This document shows, piece by piece, positions 24,401-36,400 of a DNA stretch of 64,000 nucleotides. The translations under genes and the position numbers were made by a program. Under the pieces are notes generated by a model. That model searched no databases and was not told where the DNA came from. It saw only the letters and a program-made list of their open reading frames with translations. Position 1 is the stretch's first letter, and the number at the start of each line of letters is the position of its first letter. Source of the DNA: Apostichopus japonicus (taxonomy: Eukaryota; Echinodermata; Holothuroidea; Aspidochirotida; Stichopodidae); contig NC_092574.1 of NCBI RefSeq assembly GCF_037975245.1, positions 8,841,713 to 8,905,712 on the forward strand, written 5' to 3'.

Positions 24401-27400
24401 ATATTTCTTAGGAAAACCCTAGTAACTCGACATATTATGAGGAAAAGTGTGTTATAAGGAAAAGAAAGGAATTATTAGCCAATAATCTTCATTGAATATT
24501 ATCAAATTTGGTTGCTCTTATTAGTTGACTGTTGTGTTTGGGTTGTGAGGTTGGCATGGTAACATCTATTACAGATTAAAGGAAACAGAAAGAAAAAAAT
24601 GGCCTTATTTTGGAAGACTACATGAACCCCTAGCACTTTATTTTCTTGAAGTTCTCTTCAGTTCTCGACCCAAACAAATCATAATTCTTCTTTTATACCA
24701 CGATGATTCTTCTTCAATTATTTTCTCTTGCTGTAGCCTTGTTGGGGACTATATTACATTAATAAATTTAATTAATGGATATTGGGGAAATTACTGGATA
24801 TTGGATTAAATTTCATTCATCATACCTGCACCTTGCTTTGCTCTCTGTATAGATATAGAGTGGGTCGTAGAAATAGAGTGTGTGTGTATCTGTAATAATT
24901 CTAACCCAGATTTTTCAGAATGTTTTTTTTTCAGAAAACAGATGTTTATCTCAAAATACTTCAGAGCAGCTTACCCTATTAACCTCTACAGTATATATAG
25001 AATGAATTAAAGAAGGGTTTTATTGTTCAAACTGAGAAACACTAGATGTTGACACATCATTGTTAAAGTTAGGACGTAACTAACGCAAATACTATCAATT
25101 TTAAAAGTGTTGTTCCTCAGACGCCTAATCTCATGCAAAAGCAAATGGGAAATATTCAAAATGATTGACGACATTTCTTCATTACTGGTAATTAAAAGAA
25201 TTGTACCTAGTCAAGATATATTGAAATACATTGGTATGTGATTTTTGTATCACATTTCATCGGAAATTTACCCAACAGAGATAAGGAAGAACTGTTAATT
25301 AGCCAGGATATTTCGTTTATGAAATTTTTATCGCTTTGCTAACTTATTTTTCTCACATGGAAAACCATTCAATATCGTCATGACATGCCTTGATTGCATG
25401 AATAAAAATTAAAAAGGTTTTTCTTTTCCAAGTATGAACAATAGAATGTGATATTAATTAAATAAATATATATATGTATGTGTCTATATATATAGTGTAA
25501 CCAAACTACTGATCAGAGCCCCAAAAAATGAAAGCAGTTTTAATTGGGGGGGGGATCTTCAGCATTTCACAGAGGGCGGTGTCACATTAATCCTAACAGT
25601 GACGTAGATCTGGGTGAATAAGCTCGTGACCTATACTGTTTACGGATCTCCTAAGACTTGTTTAAAAGCGCTGTAACGTTTCTCAATCTACATATATGCT
25701 AGTTGTGAAAATATGTTTCAAAAGATCCCGTCTTCAATAATTACGAGAAGGATCGCAGGTACATTCCACATTGGAAACTTCATACAATTTAATCTATTGA
25801 AAATACCTCAAAGAAGCTTTCTGATTGGTTCACGACCAGGCGTGTGTAATGTTGCCAAACGTACGTTGGAGCGACATTTAGTTGCTAAAATAGGGTAATT
25901 ACGAATGGTGATAACCGTATGTTAGTTCGATCATGTCACACGATGTGTGAATCAGGTTAAAGTGCAGGTAGTTTGATCGGAAGGGTCCGTCAGAGATTCC
26001 GCAAAGGAATTCTCAGTGATATCAGAGACTGCAACTGTCAAGTTTCGTAGAGCTAGAAGGGAGGGATAAGACAGCGCCCTCTGTTTATTTATGGCGTGAA
26101 TGGCGATCCCCATTAACACATTTATATTTACAATCATAACCTGAGATAAAATCTTTCATACATTTAATCTCACTAAATATCAAAAGCTGTTCACCTTGAC
26201 CTTGAGTGTTATCGTAGAAAGTAATTATGTATACACCATTTATATTTCTAGCTTATTAATGGTATATTTAAGGCAACTTTATATTTTGTTATCACAGTAT
26301 CTAACTGTTATATCTGCATGACTACATTTTTGCTAATTTAAAACTTTACTGCTTTGATAATCTGACAATTTACCCTTTTTCTCACCTTTTTAGACCTTAC
26401 AGTTTGCACTTGACCCTTCTGTCAAAACTGATTTCCTTACTCTGGCCCGCTCATGCAAATCTGTGATATGCTGCAGGTTGGTGTTAGCTAACTCTATGGT
26501 CTGCAATCTGGTCACTCTGATACTAGTGTGATATGCTGGAGGGAGGGGGATTCTAGCTAATTTCTCTCCTGCAAATCTGGCAACTCTTGACATAATGTGC
26601 TTCATTCTAATTCTGGCTGATTCATGTTCTATAATCTGGCAGTTGTCATACTAGTTTGTTATCTAGCAGATTGATATGAGCTTCTTTATTAATTGATATC
26701 CTGTGATATGGCAACACTTTCATGAACATGGTATGGTGTAGGTCAATGCTAGCTGGTCCATTGTCTATGATCCGGGCACTCTGTTATTTAATGTGCTATG
26801 TTGTAGGTTGCCTTTAGCTCACTTATTCCGCCCACTTCTGATACTAGTGTGATATGCTAAAAAGTTATTCTAGCCAATTTATCACATGATATCTGTTTAC
26901 TCTAATACCATTATGATATTCAGTAGTAAGATGCTAGCTGATCTGTAGCTAGTCATTTGGCCACAGTCAATCGAAATAGATAGTGGAATGAAGAATTGCT
27001 GTGAATCTCAATGGGTTTATGTGATAATAACTATAAAAGAGAGAGACAAAGCGTAATAATGAAATGAGTTGTCATAAAGCTGGACAATATAGCAGAGGGA
27101 GGTTTGTTGCTACGGAGATGCCAGGAGATAACAATCTGTAAATATTTCTGACCATTTCAATGAGATATCTGGCATAATAAGTTAGATGTTTGTTACTATA
27201 TCACAGCTTTGAGATTGTGTCCCATCACACAGCTCCATGTATGCTACACATGTTTCTAATTGTTCTCCAATATCACAAAAATAGAATCAGCGTAAAATTT
27301 TCAAACAAATTTGTTACGCATAAGCAAAATGCAACATTTCTTCAATATTTTACCATTATTGGTTTGATGCCATCTTTATAAAAAAAATTAAAAAATCTTT

Positions 27401-30400
27401 GCAAAGTACACGCCATCTATGTATGTCCTGATAAATTACTATATATTCTTTTAGTCTGAGAATTATCACTTGTGATAATAACATACAGTTTGCAATGGTA
27501 TCTGTGATTTGTTGTTGTAGACTTTAATGTGTTCAATGTATCACAAAAAAACATGTTGGCTTGCTACCCGATTCTGAACTGAAAAGACTTAAAAAAAGTA
27601 TTTTAAAGGGACATACAGCAATATATCTGATCACCAGAATGGACCATTCACTGTTTGGGTTATATCAAATCACTGGCATGGACCATTCACTGTTTGGGTA
27701 ATAAACTGATCACTGGCATGGACCATTCACTGTTTGGGTAATAAACTGATCACTGGAATGGACCATTCACTGTTTAGGTTGTATCAGATCACTGGACTGG
27801 AATGGACCATTCACTGTTTGGGTAATAAACTGATCACTGGAATGGACCATTCACTATTTAGGTTGTATCAGATTACTGGACTGGAATGGACCATTCACTG
27901 TTTGGATATTATTAACTGATCACTGGAATTGACCATTTACTGTTTGGGTAATAAACTGATCACTGGAATTTACCATTTACTGTCTGGGTAATAAACTGAT
28001 CACTGGAATGGACCATTCACTTTGTCGCCATGGCGGGGGGATTGTACTGTAGTGTACCAGCATCAAGTGCTTTAACGGTGTATTGTCGAACATCCTCCTT
28101 GATTGAGCTATTAACTCTTTAAACTGCTTTAATACGCATGTGTGCTCTGCATTGATGTAACAGCACTCTAGTAGTAAAGGAGGTTGGGGGAGCAACTAAA
28201 TTGTTTTTGTATCGTTTTTAGTTCTCCTGATGCCCATTTTCTTCAGATATCTTGGTGTTTACATCGTTATTTAAATATAAATATTCTCTACAGGGTGACA
28301 CCTTTACAGAAGGCAGAGTTGGTTGAACTGGTGAAGCAGTATGTTAAAGTAGTAACTCTGGCTATTGGTGATGGGGCTAACGATGTCGGTATGATACAAG
28401 TGAGTCCATACCATTCAAGCTTTGAATATTGTTTATTAATATCTCACCACTTTCGTTCATCCTTAGCAAGGGTTTCATTTACGAATTTAGACCTTAAACA
28501 TCGCTTATCAGTAATACAAAGAGTTACGGTGTGTATCGGCACACCTGAATATAAATAATTAGGTTACTGTTAGAAGGTACAGGTTAGCCACGTTATGTAA
28601 TAATGAATTACTGCTACAATATTTAACCAGAGATTGTGTAATAACACTTGCACTAGTGTCATATGTTGGGTGGAATATGTCAGTAAAATATATAATAATA
28701 TTTAATATATGCTTTTTATATAGTGCTTTATACCAGCGATAGGTCTCAAAGCACTTTACAGACGTTATATTACCCCTGGTCAATGATAACCTGTCCCAGA
28801 GACAATCCCTCCAGTCGGCAGCAGTTATATACTGCGCCCAATGACAAGTTACCTCACAGGTACCCATTTAATCCCTGGGTGGAGAGAGGCAAGTGAGATA
28901 AAGCATCTTGCCCAAGGACACAACGTAATGCACTTGGCAAGAATCGAACCAGCAATCCTTGGATCACGAGTCCGACGCCTTAGCCAATTGGCCACCATGC
29001 TCTCTAAAAGAATAAAATAATGATTTATTGTATTATAGTTTGTTATATATGCATCCATGTGATTACTACATTTGATGGTTATTATGTACCGATGCTACGT
29101 AATACTGAAGGTGTACGTAATACTTACTCGTGTAACTCGTAATTCTGTGATCCCTTTACAGGCTGCAGATGTTGGTATTGGTATCAGTGGCAACGAAGGG
29201 CTTCAAGCAGCCAACTCATCTGATTACTCCATCGCTCAGTTCCGCTTCCTCCACAAATTAATTCTGGTCCACGGCGTCTGGAGTTATAACAGGATCTCCA
29301 AAGTCATCCTCTACTCCTTCTATAAAAACATCTGTCTCTACATCATGGAGGTGAGCTTTGATACTGAAATACAGGGGAAGGGTATCATCCTTCACAGGGA
29401 AAGAGCTCAGTGGTGGTCATGGGTGTGGTATGTCATGAAGGTGATCCTTCAATTAAGCAGACTGGTATCCTCAAGTGATATAGAAATAGCTTATTATTGT
29501 TTACAAATATATGTAGAATACCCCTATTTGCTTATTGCAAGGCCTTCTACATAGTTATGAAAGCTGAATAACCATAGCCGTAAGATTACTCTAGTGACTG
29601 TTAAATGTAGTAAAAACATCTCTTTCCATCACTCGACTCTTTACAAGGACTTGTTAATAGTACTGTAAGCTGAATAACCATAGCCGTAAGACTACTCTAG
29701 TGACTGTTAAATGTAGTAAACACATCTCTTTCCATCACCGGACTCTTTATTACATCTTTGATTTCTCTTTCTGTTTAGTTTTGGTTCGCTATAATAAATG
29801 GTTGGTCTGGACAGATCCTGTTTAACAAGTGGGCCATTGCATGGTACAACGTGGTAAGTCGGCCAGCGACTTTATACAAACTATGTAATATCTACGTAGT
29901 AAAATATGATCAGTCAATTCTCTGCTCAATCAGTGGGTGTGTCATGAAATGCCAGCTCACATCAGCCTTAGGAAATATCACCAGCAGTGACCATCTAGTT
30001 TCAGGTCAAATGTCTCTGGTTTTACCAGAGTTTGCTTATACTCTTAGTTGCACTTAATAACAAATATCGCACAGGGTAATATATCGTGTTCAAATTTTGT
30101 AGAATAGAATTATATTAAATATGCTGATATTTCTAAATGAGCTTGGCTTTGTAAAATGTCAGAAATCGAAAAATATTTCAATTTTAACGTCATATCGTGT
30201 ATGTAGTGGCAGGGAGGAATTTAATGATTAAATTATTTTGTGATAGTTTGGAAGGCTTTTAGTTCCATTTTTGTATTTGTAAAATACTATCGTTCTTTGC
30301 GTGCAAAACCTGCCAGATATCTTTGCACTTGTGTAACAATTTTTTTTTTTTTTTGCATAGCATTTTTGCTATGTGATATGTAGTGCCCTTAGTATTAATA

Positions 30401-33400
30401 AATGTGTAACTTATACATATTTATAATTTTGTGTTTCATCCTCCCCCCCCCCCATTCAAGCAGGATTCATAGCTTTCAGAGGATGAGTTATGTTTAGTAG
30501 TCATTAATAGCTGTTAATCTTCACCTTGTTCCAGGTATTCACCCTTCTTCCACCGTTCGCCATCGGCCTCTTTGACAGGAACATCAGCGTTGAGAGTATG
30601 CAGAAGTTTCCACAACTCTACAAGTCATCACAGAATGCTGAATATTTCAACACCAAGGTATTTATATATATCGGCATATTAACACTTTCACCAAATAACA
30701 CTATCTGATCTATTTCAGTACATTAGTAAGTAAATAAATATCAATTTCTCAATACAAGGTTTTCCTCGGAGAGAGATTTTTGATAGTGGAATAGAATCAA
30801 GACATTTTCTTCAGCTGTACCGTTATTGAAGTTCTATTTTTTTGCGCTCCAGGTTTTCTGGATGTGGACGACCAACGCAGTCTATCATTCATTGATCATC
30901 TTCTTCTTTGTGGTGGGGGCGCTCTCTGGAGATGCTGCCTATGGAAATGGACAAAGTGGAGACTACCTCTTTGTGGGTAACATGGCCTACACGGTAAGTT
31001 AGGTAACATGGCCTACACGGTAAGTTACCCTTTATAGGTAACATGGCCTACACGGTAAATTACCCTTTATAGGTAACATGGCCTACACGATAAGTTACCC
31101 TTTATAGGTAACATAGCCTACACTCTAAAGTTACCCTGGTGTTCAGCAACATAGTTTTAAGTGTGTTATATGACTTTGTAGCTCAGTTCAGTGTATTCTG
31201 AGTGTGAATTTCAATCAAGGAACTGAAAAATTAAAGGTCCTAGCTACTAAACTTCAAGTGTATGAGAGAGTAGGAAGATAATAACAAAGGATCTTGTGTA
31301 CCAAATGGAATAAAAACATAACAGCTCTGTAACATGTGTTATAGTATTACTTAAGTATTTCTGTTGACTTCCAATATGTTACCTAAGTGTGTTATGGTAT
31401 TACTCATTGTTTCTGTTTACTTCCAATATGTTACCTAAGTGTGTTATAGTATAACTTAAGTGTTTCTGTTTACTTCTAGTATGTAGTGATAGTGGTCACC
31501 CTTAAAGCTGGTCTTGAGATGGACGCCTGGAGTTGGGTAACTATTCATTCACTATAAAATCAACTCACTTTAATCTAATATGTTTGATAGGATACCCTTT
31601 AATTGATCTGTCTGTCATGTGACTCCCAAGAATAGTAGTGCATACTCCAAGCCTGCAGTACAGTCAGCTGTAAATTGTCAATTGTTGTATCACAACAATG
31701 TAGACTTCACTTCAATCACTTCCTCTCGTGTGATGGTAGAAATTGACATATATTCACAGTCTACCTTCTTGGTTCAATGAATATTGTTAGCCTTCAAGTG
31801 AGCACTTGACATCAGTTTGTGCTAGGAGTAGTTGTGATCCATTAATTTTGATACCTTCATGGCAAAGCTCATCTTGATATTTATAAAACTACAATCATAG
31901 ATCTTGATATTATTTCATTTTTAAATTGGGTAGTGTCACATAAATGTATTTATTTCTTCTTGCAAACAATGACCAATCCTTAAATAGGACATTACTTTGA
32001 TAGGTATGCACTTTAACACCAGTTTGTGCTAGGATTAGTTGTGATCCATATAGATATACATATATACTCCACTGTTGCAGTGGATGTGACAGGGAGAATG
32101 TTTACTTTCAGAAAGAACATTTTTTTCACTAATCAATGTGATTCGTTTTCCACGACCCGCTGTTTCGGTTGCAACTGATACTTTTTGGGAAGCGTGGTAT
32201 TAAATTTCTCTAGTCATGTTTTCTTCTAAGATATTTTCTGTGAAATTATAAAGTCTACAGATATTTTTTGTCTCTTCTTTAATCTCTATAGCCGGTACAC
32301 GTCTCACTCTGGTGTGGTATCATCTTCTGGCTCTTATTCCTCCTATTGTACTCAGTGGCGTTACCTATCTTACCTATCACAGCTGAGATGTACCATCAGG
32401 TATGTTATAGCAATATCAGGACCATTCAGCTTGTACAGTAGTAATAGTTTGGAAGGTCCTAATCATGGTTCATATAAACAGAAATGAAGGAATACATTGG
32501 AAAAGTACTTGGCTTGTACATTCATATGCATGCATGAGGTTGAAATGTGTTTTCAATGTTGTGTATTAATTTTAATACAATTTTACATTTTCTTTAGTCT
32601 AGGCTTGTTAACAGCATAGTTTTTGTATCATCCTTACTAAGATAGACATATATTTACTTACCCATTTAAGTGGTATTTAAGCTACATGAACATCTGCACT
32701 TTTCTATGTTTAGTTCAAAGTACTTATTCAATAATAACATCAACACCAGCAAAAAACATTCAACAAGACTTTAACTTTTAAAGTCAGGTGTTTCTGCAAA
32801 AATATCTCATTTTCATTTTGTTATCCTTATTTGTTTTCTTTGGAGAGATGAAATGATTGAGTCAACTAGAGAGGTAACAAATATATTCTTAAATAAATAA
32901 TTCCCATTTCTGTGTAAATTCCTCCTACTTGCAAATTACTTCTTGCAGGGTTTCTGTCTTCACCCATTACTTCCTTTACTTCTGTCAATCACAGGAAAAC
33001 TTTATCGAGAAAAGTAAACCATATAATTGTTATCTGAGTTAAATTTAAATATGATGCATACAACTGGTCAGCTTGTAAATATTTGTTCAATTACTTTTGA
33101 TTTGTAAATATAAACTGCTGCAGTTATTGGCAAAAACCTTACAAACTACAGATTACAAAATAATTCCAGGCTGCTGATTTGACACTAGGCCAGTTTGCCT
33201 AAAGTTGAGAACTTTTGGAAACAAACGTGCCCTTTATTGACTTTCAAACACAGAAAACATACATATTAGACACTTATAAAGCACTGCTACATCGAGATCG
33301 TAGCGCTTGACAACTTAGCCTTGGTCATTGGTAACTTGTCACACCTACACACCAAAGTGTGCGCAATTCAATCATCTCTCCTGGGGCACCACAGTGCACC

Positions 33401-36400
33401 ACAACCATGTGTCCCCCGGGGGACTTCCCATAGGGTGCAGCCACAAACTGGTGCACGCAACTATATTTACAAGTTACCTCGCAAGTCCCCATTTATACAC
33501 CTGGGTGAAGAGAGGCAATGGAGATAAAGTGCCTTGCCCAAGGACACAACACAATGATCTGGCCAGGGCTCGAACCTGTAATCCTTAGATCACCAGTCCA
33601 CTGCCTTAACAACAACGCTCCCCCACATAACCAAAATATCCAAAACACTTTTTAATCGAGTAGTAGATATGGAGGGACTTCATACTATAATATGGAGTGG
33701 AGTTTGTAGCCTTACTTCAGGCGGTCAATGTAGATCTCTGGAAAATACTGTTATTCAACTTATTTCAATCTTGTCAGTCCTTTTCCCTAGAGATATTTGC
33801 CCTTGTACCTTTCCCATGGTGGTGGTTTTGGATTTTTTTGTGGACGGTCATTTTTTCATGTTCTAACAACATATGGTGAAATTTACATAATTTCTACATT
33901 TTGTACCAAAATGAATGTTCAAACGACATGAAGTAATGACGTTTTTTTTTTACCAGGATGATTAAATATCTTTTACATTGCAATGTAAATCTGAACTCCT
34001 CTTAAAATTGAACATAAACAGGTTTTTTCTTCTATGAAATCTTTCAAACAGCATGACAACAATGTTCTTATTTAGTTGGTAGTTGTCCAGTATATTCAGG
34101 GATGAGCCTGGGGTAAAAACAAAATCCAGAACTTTGCAAAAATTGTGGTATAGGCTCCAGTTTGCGTATGCTACAGTCTGTTAGGATAATAGTTTTTGTC
34201 CCTGAGGTAGAAAAGAAATCATGGATATTTTGCGAATTCGCGGAAAAAGCTCATGCCTGTACATTACAAGTTTTTCATGCTCTATACATTGTAGATGAAG
34301 TAATTGTCTTTTTTTCCCCTCAGTTTCAAGCTGTGATGAGCTGTGGTATCTTCTGGATGCTTCTCCTGTTGATAACAGTGGCCGCTCTTTTCAGAGATAT
34401 TGTATGGAAAGGGTTAGTAGAAGATAATTTGTGTAATTTCTCAAAATCGACCGATATTTTTGAATTCAGTCTTTGGCGAAAGAAAGCAGTTTTATATTCT
34501 AATAATCTTTCAACACGTATGTGACAGTCTGTTCCTGGGTTTCATAATTAAAAGAAAGATCTGTTTGCATTTTGGATTTGTCTCAAAGCTTTGAGAAATC
34601 TTAAAGAGGAAAATATTGCACGTTTTTAGCCGAAACCCCCATCTTGACTCAAGCGATATGGTTGATTTGATGTAACCTATTTTGACTGGCTGACTGGCAG
34701 GTTTTCTTTGCAAGCTGCACTTTATTGATTAGACTGTTTGTTTAGCTACTGTATCTAGGTTCTATGAATTTTGAATTTCATCAAAATGGAACCTTCTTTG
34801 TAGAAATATTATTTCCTCTGTGAATGAATGAATTTACATATTAAAAAAACAGTGATAAAATCATTCACAAAAAAAACACCAAATTTGCCATATTCATACC
34901 TTTGCAAAACATATATGCTAACATACTGTATCCATAAGAATTTGTATTGATTTAGTAGCATTCAGGTTGCAGTAAATGCAGTGGCTTCCTAAAGATAGGA
35001 ATTTGTGTTGCAAGTTGTAACAAAGTATACAGAATCTTGATAATAATTCATAGATAGGGTTTAGTAGTGATATATTGCAGTGACATTGAGTGGCATCAAG
35101 GAGCATGATAGCTTGTCTTATTATGATCTCAAACTAAAGTATTGATCGATTAATCGATTGACAGACTGAGGCGAACCCTACGCAAGACACTGGCAGAGGA
35201 AGTCCAAGAAGCAGAAGTTCGTCATATTGACCCTACGGAGATTGTAAAGAGATCCGTCAAGAAAAGGTAACGTTGCCAATGTCATTTCTTCAGGAAGGTT
35301 AAAAGTTGTTTTTCGTCCTTGTTTTTGTTGCGATGAGCATTATTATGTGTTTTATGCATTTAAGTGTATGGGTACGACATAGTTAAATAGCAACATATGT
35401 AGGGAGTATTAAATAGAACAGATGGTTTATAATCAAATGTTTGGTATTTGGCCATTACGCAGCCTTCTAAAAATTGGCAGCCGAGCAAGCGAAGTGGTGG
35501 ACAGGTAAGAGTTGGTGGGTTTTCAAGTCATTTAAAACACTAAATAATAGCTAAGAAGCAAGGCACAAAGGTGACACGGGGACAAGGCACCTACTATGCA
35601 CCTCACACACATCTAGAGGCACCGAAGTATTTAAAAGAGCACCACAAACAAAGTAGCACAGTGCAACAAACCGAACCGGACATCAAGCACATGGGTAGTG
35701 GGTGTAGGTAATGGCTGACAGTAGGAATGTCATAATGATGTAAGATACAGGTTAGAAACAGTTTATATCTTCAATGCAATTGCTTTGAAGCATGAAAAGA
35801 GAGGACAGTATTAGCATTGCAAATTAGCTGCTATATCATTCATATTAATGCCTATTCAAGATACACGCCCTTTATGAATATTCAAGAGACATACCACATG
35901 CATCACATGTTGTATGCTCAAGCACCATTCTCTTTGCACACAGACACACATCTTGTTTGGTGCTCACAGAAACATGGTGTGGTGGGTCGGCTTCAACAGT
36001 TCCATCTGTTCAATACTGTGCTAACATATGGTGTGATCAGGGGATGGGTTTGAACATTGGAACTAGAGTCAGCTAAGTTATATGGTTTCGTAGTCAAGTT
36101 CTCTTGAAATGCCTTTCTGCAAGCGGAAAGCCACTTGACATCATACACTGTTGCATGCTTAACCTGCACTTATTTTACTCACTAGCGACTGTTGATTTAC
36201 TGGTAAGCTTATCCTGTATCCCACAGAGATTGTAGTAGTCTACTGCTGCTGAGCCTTCTGAAGTGGACTGTACACTCCAGCATAACCAACTTCTTGCCCC
36301 AAAAAACCTAACACATTGAAAAATTTCTGAACTGATGTAAATTGAGTCCAAGGATAAATCACTTTTCTGCTGCTTTCTACACTAGGCACATTTCATTGTA

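Noticed and set aside
25560-26150. Possible exon or mobile element in the long ATP8A intron
   Set aside because: Less AT-rich than surroundings, but no motif, inverted ends or frame that fits; flippase homology leaves no gap to fill.
33321-33588. Plus-strand ORFs (65-86 residues)
   Set aside because: They lie in the diverged SINE relic.
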